This document shows, piece by piece, positions 7,317 to 14,107 of a stretch of 19,525 bases of DNA. Each line of letters opens with the position of its first letter. The stretch's first letter is position 1. A model generated the notes under the pieces. That model had not been told where the DNA came from. It saw nothing but the letters and a program-made list of their open reading frames with translations, and did no database searches. The position numbers and the translations under genes were made by a program. Source of the stretch: Candidatus Woesearchaeota archaeon (GTDB lineage: Archaea; Nanobdellota; Nanobdellia; Woesearchaeales; UBA11716); contig DUKR01000081.1 in assembly GCA_013329175.1 (NCBI GenBank), forward strand, positions 1 to 19,525, in the 5' to 3' direction.

Positions 7317-8204
7317 ATGGACATCATAGTCACAGGCGGCGCTGGATTCATAGGCTCAAACGTAGCAGGAGAGCTTGAGAGAAGAGGGCACCGTGTGACC
7401 ATCCTTGACAACCTCTCCACAGGAACAAAAGGGAATCTTCTCACAGGTAAGGGAAAATTTCAGCAGGTGGACATAACAAGGCGTTTCTCCATTGAAAGCA
7501 ATGTTGACGCAATCATCCATGAAGCAGCGATTACTGACCCAAGGTTTAGCGATGACGCAGAGATGCTGCGTGCCAACAAGGAAGGGTTCAGGAACATTAT
7601 TGCGCTTGCCCTTCAGAAAAAGGCAAAGCTCGTCTATGCATCCTCAGCAGGCCTCTACGGCAACGGACCTGTTCCTATGAAAGAAAACCAGAAAAAGCAT
7701 CTCCTCAGCGCGTATGCTACATCTAAGCTTTGGATGGATGAATATGCTGCTCAGCACTATGCAGAGATGCACATAGTAGGCCTTCGCTACTTCAACGTCT
7801 TTGGCCCTCATGAAGCCCACAAAGGAAGGCCTGCAAGCATGGTATTCCATCTTGCTAAGCAGATGAAGGAAGGAAAAAGGCCGAGAATATTCAGGCGTGG
7901 CGAGCAGCTCAGGGACCACATTTACGTCAAGGACGCAGTGCAGGCAACTATTCTCGCCCTGCATGCAAAAAAAAGCGGAGTTTATAACGTTGGCACAGGC
8001 ATGGGGACATCCTTCAACAGGCTTGTCGAAATCCTTAACGAGGTGCTGGGAACCTGCCTAAAGCCTGAATACATCAACAACCCCTATGCAGAGACCTACC
8101 AAAAGAACACCCAGGCAGACACTACCCTTGCAGGGGAAATGCTTGGTTTTAAGGCACAGTACACGCTTACGCAGGCAATTGCTGAATATGTGAGGGACCT
8201 ATGA
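7317..8204 (+). CDS. hldD: HldD-type ADP-glycero-manno-heptose 6-epimerase (SDR)
   Basis: A 295-residue extended short-chain dehydrogenase/reductase. The NAD(P) loop GGAGFIGSN is at 7-15. The YxxxK pair is Y133/K137 in YATSK. The segment NVFGPHEAHKG (160-170) followed by PASMVFHL matches the HldD-specific stretch of E. coli, as I recall it (GPREGHKG..AS..FHL). In that enzyme the two-base mechanism uses Tyr140 and Lys178, which correspond to Y133 and K169 here. The C-terminal NTQADTT also resembles HldD. This separates it from GalE/UDP-sugar epimerases, which lack the HKG segment. The reaction would convert the D-glycero to the L-glycero form of the nucleotide heptose. It starts 2 nt after the cupin and overlaps the kinase gene by 4 nt. 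Confidence 0.82.
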   Translation: MDIIVTGGAGFIGSNVAGELERRGHRVTILDNLSTGTKGNLLTGKGKFQQVDITRRFSIESNVDAIIHEAAITDPRFSDDAEMLRANKEGFRNIIALALQKKAKLVYASSAGLYGNGPVPMKENQKKHLLSAYATSKLWMDEYAAQHYAEMHIVGLRYFNVFGPHEAHKGRPASMVFHLAKQMKEGKRPRIFRRGEQLRDHIYVKDAVQATILALHAKKSGVYNVGTGMGTSFNRLVEILNEVLGTCLKPEYINNPYAETYQKNTQADTTLAGEMLGFKAQYTLTQAIAEYVRDL

Positions 8205-9190
8205 GCGCGCTTTTGGAAATCCTCGCCCGCTTTGCGGGAAAGAAAATCGTTGTCATCGGCGACATCATGCTTGACAAGTACATAAGGGGAACAGTGGAAA
8301 GAATTAGCCCTGAAGCTCCTGTCCAGGTCGTCCAGGTCCAGCAGGAAAGCTATGCCCCTGGCGGCGCAGCAAACGTCGCAAGCAACGTCACTGCCCTTGG
8401 CGCTGATGCTGTGCTCATCGGCATAACAGGCATGGACAGTACAAGAGAAATACTCTCTAGTGAACTGGAGAAGAGAAAGCTCAGCGCTGAGCACCTCATC
8501 ATAGACGAAAAAAAGCCAACCATCATGAAAGTCAGAATCCTTGGCCAGAACCAGCAGCTTTTGAGAGTGGACTATGAAAAAAGCTCATCCTGCGACGCAG
8601 CAATACTCAGCAAAATCATTGAAGCCGCATGCAAAAGCATCAATGAGGGAGCAGATGCAGTCATCATCTCAGACTACGCAAAAGGCGTCATCACCCGCGC
8701 TGTCGCAAAAGAAGTCATCAGCGCAGGAAAAAGAAAAGGGATTCCCATCATCATTGACCCAAAGCCAAGCCACGTTGGCTGCTATGAAAACGCTACCCTC
8801 ATCACCCCCAACAGCAGGGAGGCTGATGAAGCTATCAGGTATCTTGGCCACAAAAGGCTTGAAGGCGATGAACGGGGAGAATTCCTCATGAAGAAGACAA
8901 GCTCAGCCATCCTGATAACAGAAGGAGAGCGGGGGATGACGCTCTATGAGAAAGGCACAAAGCCTGAGCACATTCCAACAAGTGCTAAAGAGGTTTTCGA
9001 TGTCACAGGAGCAGGCGACACCGTTGTTGCGGGAGTCGCGCTTGCCCTCTCAGCAGGAGCCTCCCTTAAGGATGCTGCAATCATCGCTAACCATGCCGCA
9101 GGCATTGTTGTCGGAAAGCTTGGCACCTCAACTGCATCAATTAATGACATACGGAGAAGCATAAAGGATGCCAAGAGCAATAATTCTTGA
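8201..9190 (+). CDS. hldA: HldA-type heptose 7-phosphate kinase (PfkB family)
   Basis: A 329-residue PfkB/ribokinase-family kinase, colinear with domain I of E. coli HldE (RfaE). It shows GDIMLDKYI near the N-terminus, the sugar-binding GGAANVASN (from 54), ISDYAKG, IIDPKP, TPNSREA and the catalytic anion-hole motif DVTGAGDT (267-274, base D273). It would phosphorylate D-glycero-D-manno-heptose 7-phosphate at O1. In E. coli the kinase is fused to the nucleotidyltransferase; here that domain is a separate gene at 17129. It overlaps hldD by 4 nt and gmhB by 23 nt. Stand-alone archaeal PfkB kinases of other specificity exist, but the neighbours and the GGAANVA/YAKG pattern favour HldA. Confidence 0.85.
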   Translation: MSALLEILARFAGKKIVVIGDIMLDKYIRGTVERISPEAPVQVVQVQQESYAPGGAANVASNVTALGADAVLIGITGMDSTREILSSELEKRKLSAEHLIIDEKKPTIMKVRILGQNQQLLRVDYEKSSSCDAAILSKIIEAACKSINEGADAVIISDYAKGVITRAVAKEVISAGKRKGIPIIIDPKPSHVGCYENATLITPNSREADEAIRYLGHKRLEGDERGEFLMKKTSSAILITEGERGMTLYEKGTKPEHIPTSAKEVFDVTGAGDTVVAGVALALSAGASLKDAAIIANHAAGIVVGKLGTSTASINDIRRSIKDAKSNNS

Positions 9191-9701
9191 CAGGGACGGA
9201 ACCCTCAACGTTGATGAGAAAGGCTATACCTACAAGCTTGAAGATTTCAGGCTCTATCCTGACGTCATCCCTGCGCTCAGGAGATTGCAGCAGAAATTTT
9301 TGCTCATAGTCATCTCCAACCAGTCAGGGATAGCCATAGGAAGATACACCCAAAAGCAGGCAAAAGCCTTTAACAGCAAGCTTGACAGGGTCATGAAAGA
9401 GAACGGAGTAGGCATCGCAGGGTTTTACCTCTGTCCTCATGCTCCTGAAGAGCAATGCGCATGCAGAAAGCCTAACACTGGCCTTCTGATGCAGGCAAAG
9501 CTTGACTTTAAGCTCACCCTCCCAAAGTCCTATGTGATAGGCGACAGCTTCGCTGATGTAGGTCTTGCAAAAAATGCTGGCTGCGCCGCAATCTACCTTG
9601 AGCGCGGAAGCACAATTGACGAAAAAAAAGCTCGGGAGCGTGCTGATTATGCGGCAAAAGACCTTACAGATGCTGCACAGTGGATTTTAAAAGGAGAATA
9701 A
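9168..9701 (+). CDS. gmhB: GmhB-type heptose bisphosphate phosphatase (HAD)
   Basis: A 177-residue HAD phosphatase that would remove the 7-phosphate from heptose 1,7-bisphosphate. Motif I is DRDGTLN with nucleophile D8 and acid D10; motif II is SNQSG; motif III Lys lies in CRKP; motif IV is GDSFAD (D126, D130). The GmhB zinc site is present as C89-x-H91 and C97-x-C99, with a shorter loop than in E. coli. HisB-N phosphatases share this fold and zinc site, but the neighbours point to heptose. The ATG at 9168 lies 23 nt inside the kinase gene and puts the nucleophile at residue 8, as expected. Last gene of the operon. Confidence 0.87.
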   Translation: MPRAIILDRDGTLNVDEKGYTYKLEDFRLYPDVIPALRRLQQKFLLIVISNQSGIAIGRYTQKQAKAFNSKLDRVMKENGVGIAGFYLCPHAPEEQCACRKPNTGLLMQAKLDFKLTLPKSYVIGDSFADVGLAKNAGCAAIYLERGSTIDEKKARERADYAAKDLTDAAQWILKGE

Positions 9702-10074
9702 CCGCAGGAATGAACGGTAACATAAACACCAGTGGCAAAGCATTCAGTCCATCTTCGAGTGCATCATAAACCGCAGGAGGGTATTTTCGATAACTGTGTT
9801 TGGTTGGATATTGTCCTTTGGATTTTGGAAATTATTACCAGATGCTGAAATTGGATTGCAGACACCGATGATAAAGCCGTGATTGTTTAAATACCTCCTG
9901 GGATGAATGGTCCGAAAAACACACCTTGACCACAACCATTACAAGAAAGCGCTCAATGAAATGATTGACGCACTTGACGTCAAACAGCATAGTTGACATG
10001 CACTTCACCTTCAATTGTTCATTACCTATAGCATAAAGAATTTCCTGTTCTGTGAAGAGGTGCCTTTCTCAGGG
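9702..10074. other. Gene-free stretch between gmhB and hicA
   Basis: These 373 bases contain no gene I can support. A frame without a start codon stays open from about 9724 to 9883 (ending LLPDAEIGLQTPMIKP) and may be a remnant. A TATA-like TTTAAATAC at about 9887-9895 precedes a 29-codon frame at 9907-9996, but only by about 16 nt, too close for a normal archaeal promoter. The + strand gmhB operon and the - strand hicBA operon converge here. Confidence 0.5.
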
Positions 10075-10299
10075 TCACTTATACTTCTCAAAAAAATCTT
10101 CCCTGCTCATTTTAATCTCTTTGAGAATGCCATGAAGAAGCGTGCGTTTAATGTCCTTATTGGCATGCATTGGAACTACCGTTGTCCTGCCGTCAGGATG
10201 TCTATAGAACCGATGGCTTCCTCTTTGTCGGACTAAGGAAAATCCTTCTTTCTCAAGAAATCTGCACAACTCTGCTGAAGAAAGAAGCGGGAGTTTCAT
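10075..10299 (-). CDS. hicA: HicA-type mRNA interferase toxin
   Basis: Seventy-four residues with the dsRBD-like HicA (YcfA) fold: MKLPLLSSAELCRFLEKEGF, then the catalytic-histidine segment RQRGSHRFYRHPDGR (H29) and VVPMHANKDIKRTLLHGILK. HicA cleaves mRNA when freed from HicB. Length is typical of the family. It starts 4 nt inside the end of the upstream hicB gene, so toxin synthesis is coupled to antitoxin synthesis. All expected family features are present and the gene looks intact. Confidence 0.92.
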   Translation of the reverse strand: MKLPLLSSAELCRFLEKEGFSLVRQRGSHRFYRHPDGRTTVVPMHANKDIKRTLLHGILKEIKMSREDFFEKYK

Positions 10300-10523
10300 T
10301 CTACTGTGATAGCCTGAACCCCAATAAATTTGGATTCCTCAATATCGGAATTTTTTTTTCCTTCCTGTTCCACTTCAAGGCATAACTCAATTGCTTCCTT
10401 AATGTTTTTCATAAGCTCATCAAGAGTATCACCCTGACTAAGACAGCCCTGAAGCTCTGGAACGCGTCCAACATACCCGCCGTCTTCGTCCTGTTCTATG
10501 ATAACATGATATGTTCTTTTCAT
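10296..10523 (-). CDS. hicB: HicB-type antitoxin (short form)
   Basis: Seventy-five residues with the degraded RNase-H-like HicB core: YHVIIEQDEDGGYVGRVPEL, QGCLSQGDTLDELMKNIKEA and IELCLEVE. It neutralises HicA by covering its active site. The protein ends after the core and has no C-terminal ribbon-helix-helix or HTH domain, so if the operon is autoregulated another DNA-binding mode would be needed. It is first in the operon and overlaps hicA by 4 nt. A TATA-like ATTAATAAA lies about 27 nt upstream. Confidence 0.92.
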   Translation of the reverse strand: MKRTYHVIIEQDEDGGYVGRVPELQGCLSQGDTLDELMKNIKEAIELCLEVEQEGKKNSDIEESKFIGVQAITVE

Positions 10524-10544
10524 GTAAGGTATAAATAAGGTGTT

Positions 10545-10555
10545 CTTTATTAATC
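10545..10555 (-). promoter_or_regulatory. Promoter of hicBA
   Basis: On the - strand GATTAATAAAG is centred about 27 nt before the hicB ATG (10523), consistent with a leaderless transcript. A second AT-rich box, TATAAATA on the + strand at 10530-10537, lies between it and the start; it is too close to drive hicB and might be an operator or an antisense promoter. Confidence 0.5.
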
Positions 10556-10578
10556 TTCTTGAATCCCAACATCTCCCA

Positions 10579-10961
10579 CTACTCCTCAGTCAGCCATTCA
10601 TATTGTGTTTCTGTTAAATTCCAAATTGCTCTATGTCCCGGTTTATCAAAATTAACAAATCCGTGTTCCTTTCCATCTCTAATATCCTCATCCCCTTGTT
10701 TTTTCTTAGTGTCCTAATATCGTTCCCAGAGCATCCTATTCTCCTCAAGGGAATAGTGGGTCAAGAACGATTTAAGGACACGAGGAAAAAATCAAAAGTA
10801 ATTTTTTTGTTTTCCTTCTCTAATAATTTTAATAAAGCAATAAGGCTATTTGTAAATTTATCTTCTTCATTTTTGTAGTTTTCAAAGAGGTTAACACTAT
10901 GAGAATCCTTTGTTTTCATAACATCAGGACTTTTCACTTTCCTCTGTTCATCTCCCATCAT
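10579..10961 (-). pseudogene. Disrupted gene, N- and C-terminal pieces around a hairpin
   Basis: Two protein-like pieces read leftward in different frames. The first starts at 10961 (or 10958), inside the end of the DUF2786-like gene, and reads through NLFENYKNEEDKFTNSLI to a TGA at 10761-10763. The second reads from about 10713 through HGFVNFDKPGHRAIWNLTE to a TAG at 10579-10581, and ends like a winged-helix or restriction-endonuclease tail. Between them is a 93-nt hairpin (10699-10791). The first piece turns into hairpin-encoded residues just before its stop, and an in-frame TAG (10714-10716) lies in the other arm. The layout fits an insertion with loss of the middle of the gene. The N-terminal NLFENYKxxEDxFTN pattern reminds me of restriction-enzyme-like proteins, but I cannot name the family. 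Confidence 0.55.
10699..10791. repeat. 93-nt near-perfect hairpin
   Basis: The outer 26-base arms, 10699-10724 and 10766-10791, match at 22 of 26 pairs. Inside, CCCA (10725-10728) pairs with TGGG (10757-10760), CTATTC (10736-10741) with GAATAG (10751-10756), and the tip is CC-TCAA-GG. The ends are TTTTTT and AAAAAA. It has no coding capacity and interrupts the gene remnant on the - strand, so it resembles a miniature inverted-repeat element. It differs in sequence from the palindrome near 4687. Confidence 0.75.
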
Positions 10962-11379
10962 ACCCAATATCCCCAGCAATGACCGTCTCTTCCTCTTCCT
11001 CATGGATTTTTGAGATGATCTCACTTCCGATGTCATCAAACAGCGCAGAAAGCTGCTTGGAATAATCCAGATACTCTTTCCATAGCACGTCATCTAAAAA
11101 TGACTTTCTCACCTTCACCATGACTGTTGTGTATTTCTGCCTGAAATAGCGATATGGCCTCAACCCATGTTTCCTGCACAACGCACTAAAGAGCTTCTTA
11201 TGCCACATATCCTCTGTTGAAATCCTGTATTCAATCTCAGGCTCATCTTCCCTGAATAACTTTTTTTTCTTCGCTTCAAGCCGCCTTCGCGCCTCAATCC
11301 CTGCAAGCCGCTCGCCTTCAGACATCGCGCCTTCTATCAGCGCTTCAATCTTCCTGATTTTCTCAAAAATAGGATTCAC
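10948..11379 (-). CDS. DUF2786-like protein
   Basis: A 143-residue protein. The N-terminus, FEKIRKIEALIEGAMSEGER then EARRRLEAKKKK, resembles the DUF2786 helix pair that in phage and bacterial proteins precedes a second domain of the type W..KLFSALCRKHGLRPYRY; that second part is also present, followed by a C-terminal helix. Molecular function of the family is unknown. It starts 21 nt after the stop of the SNF2 helicase gene and overlaps the following broken gene by about 11-14 nt, so the three once formed a - strand operon. Family assignment is by pattern memory and is moderate. Confidence 0.6.
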   Translation of the reverse strand: MNPIFEKIRKIEALIEGAMSEGERLAGIEARRRLEAKKKKLFREDEPEIEYRISTEDMWHKKLFSALCRKHGLRPYRYFRQKYTTVMVKVRKSFLDDVLWKEYLDYSKQLSALFDDIGSEIISKIHEEEEETVIAGDIGYDGR

Positions 11380-11400
11380 TTGCTTCCTCCACGCATCCAG

Positions 11401-13764
11401 TCACTTTTTCCCCATCCCCGCAAAAATTGCCGACAGCGCGTCAATCCCTTTCTTCACCGCATCTTCAGACGGCAATGGAATCGCAAGCACTGGCTTTCCA
11501 CTTTTAGGATCCTTTGTAATGAGCCTTGAAACCCCCTCCCTGATGATATCCCCTCGCTGCTCTGCACTATACGGTGTCCCTTCCTCCCTTACGGTGAATG
11601 CAGCGCCGTCTGCGGTAGCTGCCTTCCTGCCATTTTCCATACTGTCAGCAATGGACTGCAAAAAGGATATCCCTGCATTGATAAAAGCATCAGCAGGGCT
11701 TTCCTGCCCTGGCTGCGTGAAGGAATCCGCAGAATTCTTTTTCTCCTCTTCTCTCTCTTTTTGCTCCTCCTCAATCATCCTGCTGAGGGCATTCATAAAT
11801 GACTCTTTCTTCAGCGCACTAAAGTCCACTTCCGTTGCTCCGCCCTCAAACACGCCTTTAAACAAGTCGCGCTTCAGCTTGATAGTCGCAAGTACCCTTT
11901 CTTCAATGCTTTTTCTGGTGACAAGGTTGATTGCTGTTACAGGATTATGCTGCCCAAGCCTGTGCACCCTTCCTATCCTCTGGTTGAGGACCGCTGGATT
12001 CCACGGCACGTCAAAATTGATGACCGTATCGGCATTCTGGAGGTTCAGGCCAAGCCCCCCTGCATCAGTTGAAAAAAACACCTTGCAGGACTCGTCATTC
12101 TTAAATTTCTGGATAAGTAAACCCCTTTTCTTGACTGGAACCATGCCGTGAAACATGACATAGCCAATCTTGAGCTTGTCAAGGGCCTCTGAGGCTTTCT
12201 CAAGCATCCGTGTCCATTGGCTGAACACCACTACCTTCTTGTTGTTCTCGATACATATCTCCCTTGCAAGCTCTTTGAATTCCTCAAGCTTTGGCGAGAA
12301 GTTTGTCTCCTTGTCATAGAGGTATGTCGAATCGCAAAGCATCCTCATCTGCTCGATGAAGCACCGCAGTCTCTGCCTGTCAACCTCAGAAATCCATTTC
12401 CTCTTCTTCCATTTGGCTAGGATCTGCGCCACAAGGCCGCTAAGCTCGTCGTAGGGATTGCGCTGCTGAGGCGTCATGTCAACGTAATACACGTTTTCAG
12501 TCTTTGCAGGAAGATCCTTTAATACCTCTTCCTTGTGCCTCCTGATAAGAATTGGCGCAAGCTTCTCCCGCACCTTATCAAGCCCTCTGTAGCCAAGCAG
12601 CCTTCCGCTTTCATCCTCATGCACATGCTCTTTGAGGAACTGAAACGCTGGCCCAAGCTGCCTGTTGTCAATGAACTGGACAATGGAATACAATTCTGCA
12701 AGCTTATTCTCCAGAGGAGTTCCTGTAAGGACTAATGCATACCTGCTCTTCAGGGATTTCACTGCCTTTGCGGTTCTCGTCTCCCAGTTCTTGATCCTTT
12801 GTGCCTCGTCAAGGATGATAAGGTCAGGCTTCCATGCCATGATGATGTCATTGTCCCTGATGACTGCCTCGTAATTGGTAATCTTGTAAAAGTCACCTTC
12901 CCTGTAGAGTCCGATGCGCTTCTTTCGGATGCCCTCCAGAACCAGTGCATCTTTTCCGGTAAAGCGCCTGATTTCGCTCTGCCATTGATATTTCAGCGAT
13001 GCGGGGCAGACTATCAGGACTTTTGTTATTCCATTTCTTTTTGCAAGAAGCTCGCTGGCTGCTATTGCCTGAATAGTCTTTCCCAGCCCCATGTCATCAC
13101 CAATAATAGTCCTCCCCCTAAGGGCTGCAAAAATCACTCCTTCTGCCTGATAGGGATAGAGGTTTGCATTGACCATAGACAGTTTCAGGTTTCCCTGTCG
13201 CAGCTTTTCAAGAAGGATTTTCTCTTCAGCAAGTCCTCTTTCCAACTCAAGCTGGCGCTCAATGTGCTCGATTGTGTCGCCATAAACCGTAACCTGCTCC
13301 TCAAGATTTTGCGCTTCTTCCATGAATCGGGAGAATTCTGCATAACGCTCTTTAGGGAGGAGAGATTCAGCTCCAAAATACTTGGCTGCAACTCGCTTGA
13401 CGCCCTCTGATGCCAGCCTTGGGTAGCGGATGCAGACATCAAGGCTTTTCCCATAGCGAAGGTAGACCTCACATCTGTTGTCATCTTTTCTTGCCCGCTC
13501 TTTTGGGGGGACGCTTTTTCTGAGCCTTCCCAGCACCGCCTCAATGTGCTTGCACGTCCCAAGGGTGTTTGACGCATAATCAGGGCACGAGCAGTAATTA
13601 TCACCTATCGAGAAACCGCGGATTGCAACCCTGTAGAATTTCTTGCTTGCAAGGGAGTCAACCCTGTAGTCAGTAAAGAGCTTTTCCCTGCCTGTTTTTT
13701 TGACTCTGAATTTTTCTTCTTGTGCCCTTTTTTTGCGTAGCTCTATGGCTTCTTCAACAAGCAT
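11401..13764 (-). CDS. SWIM-domain SNF2-family helicase/translocase
   Basis: A 787-residue double-stranded-DNA translocase ATPase. An N-terminal SWIM zinc motif, C58-x-C60-x10-C71-x-H73, is followed by a linker, then helicase lobe 1 with motif I DDMGLGKT (223-230), Walker B DEAQ (319-322) and LTGTP (346-350). Lobe 2 has VFFSTDAGGLGLNLQ and the arginine-finger motif QRIGRVHRLGQ. The acidic tail of about 150 residues has no clear domain. Proteins of this layout remodel protein-DNA complexes in repair, transcription recycling or phage defence. I start it at the ATG at 13764, because GGTGA lies 5 nt before it as a Shine-Dalgarno match; the GTG at 13773 in the same frame overlaps that site. First gene of a - strand operon with the DUF2786-like gene. 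Confidence 0.9.
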   Translation of the reverse strand: MLVEEAIELRKKRAQEEKFRVKKTGREKLFTDYRVDSLASKKFYRVAIRGFSIGDNYCSCPDYASNTLGTCKHIEAVLGRLRKSVPPKERARKDDNRCEVYLRYGKSLDVCIRYPRLASEGVKRVAAKYFGAESLLPKERYAEFSRFMEEAQNLEEQVTVYGDTIEHIERQLELERGLAEEKILLEKLRQGNLKLSMVNANLYPYQAEGVIFAALRGRTIIGDDMGLGKTIQAIAASELLAKRNGITKVLIVCPASLKYQWQSEIRRFTGKDALVLEGIRKKRIGLYREGDFYKITNYEAVIRDNDIIMAWKPDLIILDEAQRIKNWETRTAKAVKSLKSRYALVLTGTPLENKLAELYSIVQFIDNRQLGPAFQFLKEHVHEDESGRLLGYRGLDKVREKLAPILIRRHKEEVLKDLPAKTENVYYVDMTPQQRNPYDELSGLVAQILAKWKKRKWISEVDRQRLRCFIEQMRMLCDSTYLYDKETNFSPKLEEFKELAREICIENNKKVVVFSQWTRMLEKASEALDKLKIGYVMFHGMVPVKKRGLLIQKFKNDESCKVFFSTDAGGLGLNLQNADTVINFDVPWNPAVLNQRIGRVHRLGQHNPVTAINLVTRKSIEERVLATIKLKRDLFKGVFEGGATEVDFSALKKESFMNALSRMIEEEQKEREEEKKNSADSFTQPGQESPADAFINAGISFLQSIADSMENGRKAATADGAAFTVREEGTPYSAEQRGDIIREGVSRLITKDPKSGKPVLAIPLPSEDAVKKGIDALSAIFAGMGKK

Positions 13765-13942
13765 TGCACTCACCCTTCCAGCAGTTCAATAACCCTTCCA
13801 CCGCCACTCTGCATACAACAAAAACTGCTCCCTCTTTAAATGTTGTGCCGAGGAACAAAAACACTTCACTCCTCTTCTGCAGCCTGTACTTGTATTTGCA
13901 CTGCTCAAAAGTGCTTATGCGTGAATGGGAATAGCAGGCCAT
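13757..13942 (-). pseudogene. N-terminal stub of a RecB/Cas4-like PD-(D/E)XK nuclease
   Basis: A 62-codon frame beginning MACYSHSRISTFEQCKYKYR, which strongly resembles the start of PDDEXK_1-type (RecB/Cas4-like) nucleases, where Ser-x-Ser and the STFEQC...K stretch form the first helix. A weak echo of the next conserved block, FLxLGTTFKEG, follows, then the frame ends at the SNF2 start. The rest of the nuclease, including its catalytic Asp/Glu/Lys residues, is missing. Probably the remains of a gene truncated when the SNF2 operon came to lie here. An independent small protein is less likely. Confidence 0.5.
13831..13842 (-). promoter_or_regulatory. TATA box of the SNF2 operon
   Basis: On the - strand CATTTAAAGAGG is centred about 73 nt before the chosen ATG. 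Initiation about 25 nt downstream would leave a leader of roughly 45-50 nt carrying the GGTGA ribosome-binding site, so this operon would be leadered, unlike its neighbours. The box lies inside the nuclease stub. Confidence 0.45.
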
Positions 13943-14107
13943 CTCTGGCGCAGTGCAACCTTTCTTTTCCTTTAATATTTTGTGGGTGGGTACTTTCCAT
14001 CCTCACCCATCACAATACCGAAAGTAAGGGATTTATATGATACTGCTGATTGGATATTTTTGATGATATAGTTGAGGACACAAAAAGCCTTAGCCTCCAT
14101 CATCAAA

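Noticed and set aside
9907..9996. 29-codon frame (MVRKTHLDHNHYKKALNEMI) after a TATA-like box
   Set aside because: The box is only about 16 nt from the ATG and the product matches nothing I know; it may be a remnant, but I cannot support a gene.
11519..12151. 210-codon + strand frame opposite the SNF2 gene (also 12799-13410)
   Set aside because: They lie wholly antisense to a gene with complete helicase motifs and show no family character of their own.
13979..14015. Small hairpin TGGGTG/CACCCA downstream of the MBOAT gene
   Set aside because: The stem is short and no T run follows it in the direction of the MBOAT transcript, so calling it a terminator is not justified.
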